Assembly: GCA_965652395.1 (NCBI GenBank)
Contig: CBFGUW010000023.1
Coordinates: 1-64,000 of the forward strand
Direction of reading: 5' to 3'
DNA: 64,000 nt
Origin: Saccharospirillum sp965652395
GTDB taxonomy: Bacteria; Pseudomonadota; Gammaproteobacteria; Pseudomonadales; Natronospirillaceae
Part shown: one piece after another, positions 54,519 through 63,220 of the stretch
Layout of the letters: every line of letters starts with the position of its first letter
Numbering within the stretch: the first letter of the stretch is position 1
Notes under the pieces: generated by a model
What the model saw: the letters and a program-made list of their open reading frames with translations, nothing else
Told to the model about the DNA's origin: nothing
Databases searched by the model: none
Program-made: the position numbers and the translations under genes

Positions 54519-54734
54519 TCAGTTACAACCGCAACCACCGCCTGCCGCGGCCGTTCCGCCAAAGGAAGCTTCCTTGGAATAATAGATATGACTTTCGAGA
54601 GTCGCCTCCAGGCGATCGGGAGACCAGCTCATTTCAGGCTTGGCCAGAGTGCCCCGTTGCCAGGGTTTGACAGTAGAACACCCAGTGACCGCCAAGACGG
54701 CCACTAGGGTGATAACAAGAGACTTCATCGACAC
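54519..54734 (-). CDS. DUF4266 small lipoprotein
   Basis: The 71-residue protein has a lipobox (AVTGC, Cys19), then the DUF4266 signature KPWQRGTLAKPEMSW, a conserved HIYYSKEA and a C-terminal tail GGTAAAGGGCGCN. The Gly-rich Cys-Gly-Cys tail is the family's most striking part and could bind metal, a haem or another cofactor, or be modified. It is 9 bp upstream of the DUF3570 gene. Confidence 0.85.
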   Translation of the reverse strand: MSMKSLVITLVAVLAVTGCSTVKPWQRGTLAKPEMSWSPDRLEATLESHIYYSKEASFGGTAAAGGGCGCN

Positions 54735-54778
54735 AGGACTGCTTCTCCTAACCAGGTCGTGTTGCTGTGAATACCCTT

Positions 54779-56416
54779 TTAACCAAATACTGGGATGTCC
54801 TCGGCTTCGATCGGGAAAGCAAGGCTTAATTGATCGTTCTCGATCCCTGCTATGCTTCTCAGCTTTTTGTGAATATGAGCGGGAGTGATTCGTACACTGC
54901 CACTCGCCTCCCCGATTACCGGGGTCAGAGTACTACCCGAAACGGTCACATTGCGGGCGCTGACCAAGGGATCGGTCGCGTTCACGACTGTGCCACCGGC
55001 AATATCCCGGCCCATGAACACATAGCTGGTTACCGCCCAATGGTCTTTACCCTGACCACCGTTATACCAGGGTGTGCGACCAAAGTCAGATCCTACCGCA
55101 ACCGTCGTCTGGTCATCGATTCCATATACTTTCAATGCCCGCCACAAATAGTGGAGGTCGACCAGGACATCGCGAATCCGGTTAAAGTGGCTGTTGTCGT
55201 GGTCGTTATGTGTATCAAAGCCGCCAAAACCGATCTGCATGGAAGATGCCATACCGGTACTCATGGCAGCGGCACCGATACGCATCTGGCGCTTGCGTCC
55301 GCTATTGGCGGCATCATCGAGTTCGATTTCGGCCGGATCGGTAGGATTGGCCAAACGCGTCGCCACACCAGAAAATGCCAGACCTTCGTCACGGACCATG
55401 TATAGCTGGCTTTGCAACCGGTCACGGCGCGGTAGGGTTTCCTTGACGGCGAGCAATTGGCGACGACGCTGCTTGGCCTGCTCGACCAGGCTCTCCATGC
55501 CGCCATCGAGATAATCACCTTCCGGGTCGGCCAAAGTACTGAATACGCCTACATCATTAGCGCTGGAGCGGGGTACCAACCCGGCCGTCTCGTTATTACC
55601 ACCACCATCGGTAATGTAGGCCAGAGGGCGATCAGCCCCCTTTACGGCTGCATACAAGGCGCTGAAATCGGGGTAAGCCATATCCATGCTGCCGGTATCG
55701 GCAAAGCGCGTACCGGTATCATGACCGTTGGTTCGGTTGTCGACACCGTTCAATACCCTGACCTGATCCCCGTACAGACAGCAAAAAGCGTCATAGACAA
55801 ACAGATTGGCGTTCATTTGCGTGCCATTTCGGTTTACGCCGTTCATGGCATCGGCCAGGGTGCCGAATTCGATGGTTCCGATACGGCCTTCCAGAATGCC
55901 TTCGGCATTTGCCCGGATTCGTGCGGCCGAACCGTTTTTCGCAGCCGCCCAGCTGAAATCCTCAGCGACATCCGCGACCAGCAGACTTGCATCAGCCCCA
56001 TCGACCGTGCCAGCCAGCATACGCTGCACCTGTTCGATGGTGACACCGGTGTTGGTGGCAGGGGAACCCGCGACATCGACATCATCGTCGTTAAAGGTGC
56101 CCAGATAGGGAGCGTAGCTCAGGTCACTGTCGATGGAGCCTGACAGTGCCACATCCGCCACCCGGCGAATGGCCGCCGAGCAAAACTTGTTCACTTCGGA
56201 AGCACTGTTTCGCGTGTCCGGGTCAATGCTGCCCCGGGTAATATTACCCTTGGGGTCGCAGAAGGAGGTTGGATCCCAGCCTCCACCCAGATGCAGAAAA
56301 ACAAAGTAGCGCCCCACAGGGGTTGTATCGGCATAGGCCTTATTGGTGACAACGGCCGGTGTACATACCGCCATACCCGTTGCACTGACCGCTTTGAGAA
56401 AATCACGACGTTTCAT
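54779..56416 (-). CDS. Tat-exported DUF1501-like protein
   Basis: The 545-residue product starts with a twin-arginine signal (MKRRDFLKAVSATG) and has DUF1501 sulfatase-like features: FVFLHLGGGWDPTSF, MQIGFGGFDTHNDHDNSHFNRI and TVAVGSDFGRTPWYNGGQGKDHW. Residues 493-498 read SGSTLT, similar to FMN-attachment motifs. ATG 56416 is favoured over GTG 56425. It is 11 bp after the cytochrome gene, suggesting the two proteins work together; such pairs are known from other bacteria but uncharacterised. Confidence 0.85.
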   Translation of the reverse strand: MKRRDFLKAVSATGMAVCTPAVVTNKAYADTTPVGRYFVFLHLGGGWDPTSFCDPKGNITRGSIDPDTRNSASEVNKFCSAAIRRVADVALSGSIDSDLSYAPYLGTFNDDDVDVAGSPATNTGVTIEQVQRMLAGTVDGADASLLVADVAEDFSWAAAKNGSAARIRANAEGILEGRIGTIEFGTLADAMNGVNRNGTQMNANLFVYDAFCCLYGDQVRVLNGVDNRTNGHDTGTRFADTGSMDMAYPDFSALYAAVKGADRPLAYITDGGGNNETAGLVPRSSANDVGVFSTLADPEGDYLDGGMESLVEQAKQRRRQLLAVKETLPRRDRLQSQLYMVRDEGLAFSGVATRLANPTDPAEIELDDAANSGRKRQMRIGAAAMSTGMASSMQIGFGGFDTHNDHDNSHFNRIRDVLVDLHYLWRALKVYGIDDQTTVAVGSDFGRTPWYNGGQGKDHWAVTSYVFMGRDIAGGTVVNATDPLVSARNVTVSGSTLTPVIGEASGSVRITPAHIHKKLRSIAGIENDQLSLAFPIEAEDIPVFG

Positions 56417-56427
56417 CTCGGTCACCC

Positions 56428-58857
56428 TTATCCGTAAATAAACCGATAATCGTTGAGCAGATACACCAGCACGGCGTACCAGGCATCTTCGACACCATTC
56501 AAACCACCACAGCCGGAGTCAATATCCTCCTCCAGCACGGCCTTAAACAGATCGAAAGCAATGTCCACCTCTTCGCTGTCCGTTGCCACTTCCTCGTGCA
56601 ACAACGCGAGATAGAGGTAGGCGATCGTATTGCGGACAGCCAAGGCTTCGGCTCTGCGGTTAATGGCGACTTCATGTTCCAGATCGGTGGATTCATCCAC
56701 TAAATTGAACAAGATGCGCTCTGAACGGGACAAACCACGATTAAACTCATTGTTCACGATATCGCAGGCTTCCTCGACAGCCATGGCCTCCGCCAGTGTC
56801 GCAATGATGCCACTTGCGGACTCAGCGTCTTCCAGCACTTCACGGCTGTCCTTACCGCCCATGAACATGCGGTCGTTCAGACGATAGAGATTGACACTGC
56901 GGTTCCAGCCGCCGGAATTGATCGCACGCAACTTCTGGTTCAAATACACCGGCGGCAATAGACGGGTGGAGCCTACGGCTTCGTACTCGGAATCCAAGCC
57001 GGATTGATAGATCCCGCTGGCGCGGTAGTAGCCGCTCTTGGTAATGGCATAGACCAGCGATTTGATGTCGAACCCGGAAGCCGCGAATTCAGATGCCGCA
57101 TTGGTAATCAAACGGGCCTGCTGAGCATAGGAGTTACGGTAGGCTTCAGGTGAATCCGGATTCGGCGCACCCAGAATATCCTGGCCGGTCAGCCCTTTGA
57201 AGACAATCTGAGTGATGCCCTTGGAATAGGCGGAATCCTGTGCGATCTGCTCACCCAACCACTGTACTTCACGGCTGGAGTAGTTACCGCTGGAGTCGAA
57301 ATGGTTCAACTGAGCATTGGCCTGCGCCCAACCCACCTGAACTTCCGGAACCAGAGGCCGCTCGTCACCCTGGAGCACTTGAAGCTCTTCATCCACCTGA
57401 TAAAGACCATCGAGCCGGAAATGCTTATAGGCCTGCGCAACCGGGTCCATGATCTTGTGGCACACGGTACAGTCTTCACTGGTTTTGGTCGGGTCCTGCG
57501 AGCCTACACTGTTGTCGGCTTCATCCAACTCGAGCGCGGAGACATCCCGATTACCATCGATGGCCAGTAGGTCTTTACCGGCGAAAAACCAGTAGACCAT
57601 GCGGGCGCGATGACGGTTGCGGTTGGTGTTCATCGCCGTGAACTTGGTCAGGAAGACCAGATCGGTCAGTACGCCGGAATGCGGTATACCTTTGGATTTC
57701 ACGGTCCCATTCGCGTCGGTATAGAACAGCTGTACCGGCTTCAGGTCACGGGGGTCATAGGGGAAGGCTTCCATCACATACTGTGCGGTCAGGTCACCAT
57801 TCGGGTACAAGCTGCTGCCATTGGTATTCCGTCCTACCAGGCCCAGAGTATCCAGATAGTCAGTCAGATCCTGTACGCCATTGAATGTATCCCATTGCAC
57901 ATTCTCGACAACAGGCAAGGCACCTTCACGGGCAGTACCGTCAGGGTTGACCACTTTTACGTTGGAAGTAGCGGTGTCACCACCAAAGGCATGCCAGGAA
58001 AAGGCGTTGACGACGGTGTACTTGCCGTTCACCAACTCGCGGAAATCACGGTTGTTACGCGCCAGGTATTCCACCATCAGCAGAGGTTTACGACCCAGGG
58101 CTTCATCGGAGAAGTGGCGCAGATAGCTGCTGCTGAGCAAAAAGTCGTTATTGTCGTCACCGTCTGGATCAAGAATGCGATCCGTCCAGTCCATCATCGG
58201 GAATACATTCCCATCCCGCTCGTTGATTCTGACGTCTTTATTGTAGACATCGTTCAAGCGACCGCCGGTAGCGGGGCGATATTTATCGGTCAGAAAGCTG
58301 TCGTTGAACACATCTTTGAGTCGTTCATAGAAATAATCTTCCTCCATGAACCCATAGACGACGGCACGCTCCCCGTCCAGACTGGTGGTGAATTGGGTGA
58401 TTTCCTCATCCGTCGGCAGGCGCCCGGCCAATTCGAAGGCCAGCTTGAATACCGCTTCTTTACGGGTCAGATTCGCTACACCCGGTAGAGCTCGTTCGAC
58501 GGTACCAACGGCGGATTCATTAAAGGCGTGGTAGATATAGTCCGCCACGTCCTCGGCTTTTTGACCACGCAGAGGACTGGACGCGCTGGGCATGTCCTGC
58601 TCAATCTTCGCGATCAGGGAGGCGGCGCTGCCACAGGTGGCACATGCCACCAACGGCCCACCGGACCCACCGGAGCCATCAGCGCCATGACAGGAAGCGC
58701 ACTCGGACTCGTATAATGCTTTACCAGCGGTATTCAAAGATTTGGCGGCACTGTCGTCACCGTCAAAATCTTGCGAACAACCCGCTAAGAGGGTCAAAAA
58801 CCCAACTGCCAGCAAGAACTGCCGCCACAGGGTTGTGGTCAGTCTCAGTGCGGCCAT
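56428..58857 (-). CDS. Large cytochrome-c-like lipoprotein (DUF1592/DUF1588-like)
   Basis: The product (about 809 residues) has a lipoprotein signal (LTLLAGC) and an N-terminal cytochrome c domain with haem motif CASCH at about residues 53-57, followed by a degenerate CATCG. A central CTVCHKIMDP (near residue 465) resembles the second haem site of DUF1588-type planctomycete-style cytochromes. The remaining sequence is mainly helical. It is the first gene of the operon and probably the electron-carrying member. ATG 58857 has GGAG 7 nt upstream. Substrate unknown. Confidence 0.82.
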   Translation of the reverse strand: MAALRLTTTLWRQFLLAVGFLTLLAGCSQDFDGDDSAAKSLNTAGKALYESECASCHGADGSGGSGGPLVACATCGSAASLIAKIEQDMPSASSPLRGQKAEDVADYIYHAFNESAVGTVERALPGVANLTRKEAVFKLAFELAGRLPTDEEITQFTTSLDGERAVVYGFMEEDYFYERLKDVFNDSFLTDKYRPATGGRLNDVYNKDVRINERDGNVFPMMDWTDRILDPDGDDNNDFLLSSSYLRHFSDEALGRKPLLMVEYLARNNRDFRELVNGKYTVVNAFSWHAFGGDTATSNVKVVNPDGTAREGALPVVENVQWDTFNGVQDLTDYLDTLGLVGRNTNGSSLYPNGDLTAQYVMEAFPYDPRDLKPVQLFYTDANGTVKSKGIPHSGVLTDLVFLTKFTAMNTNRNRHRARMVYWFFAGKDLLAIDGNRDVSALELDEADNSVGSQDPTKTSEDCTVCHKIMDPVAQAYKHFRLDGLYQVDEELQVLQGDERPLVPEVQVGWAQANAQLNHFDSSGNYSSREVQWLGEQIAQDSAYSKGITQIVFKGLTGQDILGAPNPDSPEAYRNSYAQQARLITNAASEFAASGFDIKSLVYAITKSGYYRASGIYQSGLDSEYEAVGSTRLLPPVYLNQKLRAINSGGWNRSVNLYRLNDRMFMGGKDSREVLEDAESASGIIATLAEAMAVEEACDIVNNEFNRGLSRSERILFNLVDESTDLEHEVAINRRAEALAVRNTIAYLYLALLHEEVATDSEEVDIAFDLFKAVLEEDIDSGCGGLNGVEDAWYAVLVYLLNDYRFIYG

Positions 58858-58959
58858 CGTCACTCTCCATGCAAACCCGAATAAGACCGGGCAAAACTAT
58901 CAGGCTTTGTGGGTACTAAACCGGAACAACTTCACAAGAAATTTACGAGCTGAAGATTA

Positions 58960-58975
58960 TGTGACGAACATCACA
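58960..58975. promoter_or_regulatory. CRP/Vfr-type palindrome
   Basis: TGTGACGAACATCACA fits TGTGA-N6-TCACA exactly. It lies 102 bp upstream of the cytochrome operon start and 199 bp upstream of the desaturase in the 317-bp divergent gap 58858-59174; nothing else is recognised there. Confidence 0.72.
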
Positions 58976-59174
58976 ACTCATTAATGCAAACCTTTCTCAT
59001 CAGGAACGAAGGACGTCACTTGATGACTTCTTTTTACCCGGTTCAGCGCCAAAACACCGATAGAATCAAGTTGATAAAGTTAACAGCAACTACTAGGTAA
59101 AGTCCGCTGACGATCATTGGCAGCCCTTTCACCCTTGCCTATACTTTCCAACTGATCCAAACAGGAAAGACTGA

Positions 59175-60371
59175 ATGACCCTGGCAACCGGCCTCCTGCA
59201 GTGGCACTGGTGGCAACCTGTGCTCTACACCCTGATACTTACCCACATCACCATCATCTCAGTAACGGTTTACCTGCATCGCCATTCGGCGCATCGCGCA
59301 CTGGACCTGCACCCGGCGCTGGCGCACTTTTTCCGTTTCTGGCTCTGGTTGACGACATCGATCAAAACCAAGGAATGGACGGCTATCCATCGCAAGCACC
59401 ATGCGACCTGTGAAACCGAAAACGATCCACACAGCCCACAGGTGCTGGGCTTGAAAAAGGTATTGCTGGAAGGTACCGAGCTGTACAAACAAGCAGCGGA
59501 AGAGTCCACCCTGCAGCGCTTTGGCAGGGGAACGCCGGAAGACTGGCTGGAACGCAATGTCTACAGCCATAAAGTCGGCAACTACCTGGGCATCGCCACC
59601 ATGGCGCTGGTCAACATCGCGCTGTTCGGGCCTATTGGCATCACCATCTGGGCGGTTCAGATGCTGTGGATTCCATTCTGGGCCGCAGGCATCATCAACG
59701 GCCTTGCTCACTTCTGGGGCTACCGCAACTACGAAAGCCCGGACGCCGCCCGTAATCTGACACCCATCGCCATTCTGATAGGCGGTGAAGAACTGCACAA
59801 CAACCACCACACCTACCCCAATTCAGCGAAATTGTCTTCCCGCTGGTACGAATTCGATATGGGATGGACCTATATCCGGCTATTCCAAGGGCTCGGGTTG
59901 GCAAGCAACATCCGCCGGGGGCCTGTTGTCTATCGGGAACAGAACAAATCACTGATCGATGCCGAAACGGCCGTGGCAGCGGCAAACGACCGTTTCCGCA
60001 TCATGGCGCAGTTCAAACGCCAGGTATTGCGCCAGGCCGTGAAAGAAGACCATACCGTTCGAGAAACCGCAGGAGAGCACTATCGTCGGCTGGTTATATG
60101 GTTGACCGAAAACCAGGAACAGTGGGATGAAACCCGGCGTCAATGGATGGAACAGTTTTTCGCCAAGCACCCTGAATTGAGGAAGCTCCATGCACTGAAA
60201 GAAGAGCTGAATCAGATCTGGGCATTGAGAACCCGATCCAGAGAGGACCTGGTCGCCGCCTTCAAAGCCTGGTGTGAAAAAGCGGAAAACACCGGTTCCG
60301 AGGCTTTGGCGGAATTCGCTGCCATGTTGCGGCAATATCGGCTTCAACCGGTGCCTGTCTCTGCCCGATGA
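59175..60371 (+). CDS. Acyl-CoA/acyl-lipid delta-9-type fatty acid desaturase
   Basis: The 398-residue membrane enzyme has three His boxes that bind the di-iron centre: HRHSAH (about residue 35), HRKHH (about residue 75) and HNNHH (about residue 214), with the usual membrane segments between. It inserts a double bond in acyl chains with O2. The C-terminal ~120 residues are a charged helical extension beyond the catalytic core. ATG follows AGGAAAG. It is divergent from the cytochrome operon. Confidence 0.9.
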   Translation: MTLATGLLQWHWWQPVLYTLILTHITIISVTVYLHRHSAHRALDLHPALAHFFRFWLWLTTSIKTKEWTAIHRKHHATCETENDPHSPQVLGLKKVLLEGTELYKQAAEESTLQRFGRGTPEDWLERNVYSHKVGNYLGIATMALVNIALFGPIGITIWAVQMLWIPFWAAGIINGLAHFWGYRNYESPDAARNLTPIAILIGGEELHNNHHTYPNSAKLSSRWYEFDMGWTYIRLFQGLGLASNIRRGPVVYREQNKSLIDAETAVAAANDRFRIMAQFKRQVLRQAVKEDHTVRETAGEHYRRLVIWLTENQEQWDETRRQWMEQFFAKHPELRKLHALKEELNQIWALRTRSREDLVAAFKAWCEKAENTGSEALAEFAAMLRQYRLQPVPVSAR

Positions 60372-60718
60372 CCGATACCAACGCGTTGGCGAGAGAGCTT
60401 GAAGCGCTCCGGCATGAACAGTGTACGCTTCAATACAAGCCTATGGCCGAGCGGCTTGGCCTTAAGCCGCCCCGCCAGATTCAACAACTGGCCGAACTCC
60501 TGGAAGCCATCCAGGAAGACGACGCCTTGCTCAACCGCCCCCAACGGGCTGCTCTGGTTATCCAGAAAGGTCCGGCTCCCATACCGCGTCAGGGCTTCTT
60601 CCAGAAACTGAAAGCGCTCGGCGTATACACAGGGGCCGATCAGGGCCCCGAAGCCGAAATGTGGCATCAAAACGAACTGGAACGATTGTTCGAAACAGGC
60701 CAAAACTCCGCCGACTGA
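60368..60718 (+). CDS. Hypothetical small protein, translationally coupled to the desaturase
   Basis: The 116-residue product is soluble and helical with no signal peptide; it includes MAERLGLKPPRQIQQLAELLEAIQEDD and a basic loop, so a helix-turn-helix-like character is possible. The ATG overlaps the desaturase stop by 4 bp (ATGA). I do not recognise the family. Coupling suggests a role connected with the desaturase. Confidence 0.65.
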   Translation: MTDTNALARELEALRHEQCTLQYKPMAERLGLKPPRQIQQLAELLEAIQEDDALLNRPQRAALVIQKGPAPIPRQGFFQKLKALGVYTGADQGPEAEMWHQNELERLFETGQNSAD

Positions 60719-60779
60719 ATCGTCGGCTTTCCCCATGCACGTCCCTCCCCTACAATGCGCGGCTAATAATTGAAGGAGA

Positions 60780-61133
60780 ATGGCCGTGACCGATTACACC
60801 CTGTACCACAACCCACGTTGCTCCAAATCCCGCCAGGCGAAAGAGCTGTTGGATGAAAAAGGCGTGAACTACAGTACCCGTCTTTATTTGCAGGAGCCTC
60901 TGTCAATCCAGGAGCTGAACGAGTTGGTCAAGCAATTGGGCATTGATGCGACAGAACTATTACGCACCAAGGAAGACGAATACAAGCTCGCAGGGCTGAG
61001 CAAATCCAGCTCCAACCAAGACGCCATTCAGGCCATGGCCAAGTACCCCAAACTCATGGAGCGGCCCGTTCTGGCAGGCCCTTCGGGAGCGCGGATAGGC
61101 CGCCCGCCAGAAGCCATTCTCGACATCCTTTGA
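60780..61133 (+). CDS. arsC: Arsenate reductase (glutaredoxin type, ArsC family)
   Basis: The 117-residue protein has the ArsC active site YHNPRCSKSRQAKELL with catalytic Cys about residue 13 and C-terminal LMERPVLAGPSGARIGRPPEAIL with the conserved Arg residues. It reduces arsenate to arsenite with glutathione/glutaredoxin, or acts on another substrate. GGAGA precedes the ATG closely. It is followed by wrbA and a DUF2069 gene, an order seen in Pseudomonas; no arsenic pump is adjacent, so detoxification is not certain. Confidence 0.9.
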   Translation: MAVTDYTLYHNPRCSKSRQAKELLDEKGVNYSTRLYLQEPLSIQELNELVKQLGIDATELLRTKEDEYKLAGLSKSSSNQDAIQAMAKYPKLMERPVLAGPSGARIGRPPEAILDIL

Positions 61134-61154
61134 TACCCGACCAACGCAGAGCTC

Positions 61155-61760
61155 ATGCCCTACCTACTAATTTTGTATTACAGCCGACATGGCAGCCTGG
61201 CAACGCTGGCGCAGTGCTTGGCCGAAGGCGTGGATGAAGTGCCCGGCATAGAAGCCCGGCTGCGCACCGTTGCCCCGGTGAGAGCGGACTTCGAGGCACC
61301 GGCGGACTCCATCCCCGATAACGGGCCGCTCTACTGCACCTTGGATGAACTCGCCGGTTGTTCCGGGCTGGCTCTCGGGTCTCCAGGTCGGTTCGGCAAT
61401 ATGGCCGCCCCCTTGAAATACTTCCTCGAACAGAGCACCCCTCAGTGGGTTTCCGGCAAGTTGGCCGGTAAACCGGCGGGAGTTTTCACCAGCACAAGCA
61501 CCCCTCATGGCGGACAGGAGTCGACCCTGCTGTCGATGATGATTCCGTTATTACATCACGGCATGCTCATCAGTGGGCTCCCATTTACGGAAGCCGGTCT
61601 ACACGATTCGCTTCAGGGGGGCACGCCTTATGGCACTTCCCACGTGGCAGGCCCCAACCATGCCGACCCCGACACCGCCGTGCGACTTTTGGCAAAACGC
61701 CAGGGGCGCCGTCTCGCAGAACTGGCTTTAAGGCTGAACAATGACCACCCAACCCGTTGA
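61155..61760 (+). CDS. wrbA: NAD(P)H:quinone oxidoreductase WrbA
   Basis: The 201-residue flavodoxin-like FMN protein carries the N-terminal phosphate loop YYSRHGSLATLA, GSPGRFGNMAAPLKYFLEQ and FTSTSTPHGGQESTLL, the standard WrbA FMN-binding motifs. It reduces quinones by two electrons. It is 21 bp after arsC and overlaps the DUF2069 start by 20 bp, indicating an operon. Confidence 0.92.
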   Translation: MPYLLILYYSRHGSLATLAQCLAEGVDEVPGIEARLRTVAPVRADFEAPADSIPDNGPLYCTLDELAGCSGLALGSPGRFGNMAAPLKYFLEQSTPQWVSGKLAGKPAGVFTSTSTPHGGQESTLLSMMIPLLHHGMLISGLPFTEAGLHDSLQGGTPYGTSHVAGPNHADPDTAVRLLAKRQGRRLAELALRLNNDHPTR

Positions 61761-62148
61761 AACCCTTCACCTGAACCGAAAACTTCTGCTCAGCTATTGG
61801 CTCATGATGTTGTCCATATTCGCCGGTCCGTTTTTCTACGGCCCGGCCTTCAACAGCATGCCGATTGGACAGTGGATTGCCTCCTGCCTGGTCATCGGTT
61901 TCTTTTTCAGCCTGCCGTTGTGGATGTTCATCCTGGCGACACATCGCCCGACTCCTGGCCGGGTCAGTTGGTTCAGCTTTCTGCTGCTCGGCTATCTGGT
62001 GTTCGGCATCGTGCTGATATTCAAACCCAAAGGGTTGTTCGCCGGACTGCTACTCTCCACCACCACTTTGGCCACCTTTATGTACGCCGTTCTGTGGTTA
62101 AGGCCCTTCAAAAAAGCCGCCAAAGCAAAAAAAGCTAGCCAGCAGTAA
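61741..62148 (+). CDS. DUF2069 inner-membrane protein
   Basis: The 135-residue protein has four predicted membrane helices and matches the DUF2069 pattern (FYGPAFNSMP, SLPLWMFILA, HRPTPGRVSWFSFLLLGYLVFG) with a basic Lys/Ala-rich C-terminus. The function is unknown. It ends the arsC-wrbA operon and overlaps the convergent regulator by 14 bp. Confidence 0.82.
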   Translation: MTTQPVETLHLNRKLLLSYWLMMLSIFAGPFFYGPAFNSMPIGQWIASCLVIGFFFSLPLWMFILATHRPTPGRVSWFSFLLLGYLVFGIVLIFKPKGLFAGLLLSTTTLATFMYAVLWLRPFKKAAKAKKASQQ

Positions 62149-63112
62149 AGAGTTTGGAGCGAACCATTTTGCGATACTCCCCCGGGCTCAACGACAGTTT
62201 TTCCCGGAATAACCGGCCAAAATAGGCGTTGTTGCGAAAGCCGCTGGCTTCACCAACTTCCGCAACCGTCAGGTTGGTATCCCGGAGCAGCTCGCGTGCG
62301 TATTCCAGGCGCAGTCGAAGGACATAGGCCATCGGGCTTTCCCCGGTCGCCTCCCGAAAACGGCGGCTGAAATTACGCTCGGATTGATCCAGTAAAGCCG
62401 CCAGTTGGTTTACGGCGATGTCTTCGGTGAGGTGTTGGCGAACCCATGACTGCACCATGCTGATGCCCTCGTCGTGATGGACTGCCCCTCCCGGTTCGAA
62501 ATAAGGGGTCGAAAAGGTGCGCTTGAGTTCATGCATGAACTGGCGCTCCACCACTGCCAGCGCATCTTCGCCATAGGCCTGCTCAATCAGGAACAGCACC
62601 AGATCCGTTTGAGAGTTAATGGAACCGGCACAGTAGATTCCCTCATCGTGGGTTACGAAATGGTGGCCTTCGAAGCGAACACCAGGGAAACGTTTGCGGA
62701 ACTTGTCCAGGTAATACCAATGAGTAGTGGCGACCCGGCCTTCCAGCAACCCGGCTTTTGCCAGGTGACCCACGCCTGTGCCAGTGGCCGCCAATCGGGC
62801 GCCATTGCGGTATTGATACGCCAACCAACGTTGCAACGCCTGGCTTTGGTTAATCACCGGCCAAGGCGTTCCCCACATGGGTGGAACGAATACCAGATCA
62901 GCGTCGACGGCCTGGTCGAAATCACAATCCGCTTGAATCGTCAGTCCGCCCGTCACTCGCAGAGGCTCAGTATCCGCGCCCACCAACTGCACCGAAAGCG
63001 AAGCTTCGGTCTCGCGCCGGACCCGGTGGCGACTGGCGGCGTAAAACATCTCCACCGGTAACGCGATGCCCGTCAGCAGTGCCTGGGGGCTGACAACAAA
63101 AGCAAGCTTCAT
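62135..63112 (-). CDS. GlxA-type AraC-family transcriptional regulator
   Basis: The 325-residue protein has an N-terminal DJ-1/PfpI-like domain (LAFVVSPQALLTGIALPVEMFYAA; the glutamine-amidotransferase nucleophile position is not Cys, reading ATGTGVG) and a C-terminal AraC helix-turn-helix pair (VNQLAALLDQSERNFSRRFREATGESPMAYVLRLRLEYARELLRDT, VAEVGEASGFRNNAYFGRLFRE). Such GlxA-like regulators control amine, betaine or arginine catabolism; the target here is unknown. It is divergent from the following FabY-like gene. Confidence 0.88.
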   Translation of the reverse strand: MKLAFVVSPQALLTGIALPVEMFYAASRHRVRRETEASLSVQLVGADTEPLRVTGGLTIQADCDFDQAVDADLVFVPPMWGTPWPVINQSQALQRWLAYQYRNGARLAATGTGVGHLAKAGLLEGRVATTHWYYLDKFRKRFPGVRFEGHHFVTHDEGIYCAGSINSQTDLVLFLIEQAYGEDALAVVERQFMHELKRTFSTPYFEPGGAVHHDEGISMVQSWVRQHLTEDIAVNQLAALLDQSERNFSRRFREATGESPMAYVLRLRLEYARELLRDTNLTVAEVGEASGFRNNAYFGRLFREKLSLSPGEYRKMVRSKLFTAG

Positions 63113-63220
63113 ATCATGTCCTGATCAGACCATAAATCGTCCGGATAGTTATACCATTACCGACCCAGGGTCTCTATAGTGACCCTCATTCTGAGCGGAC
63201 ATCGGTTAAAGGGCATTGTC

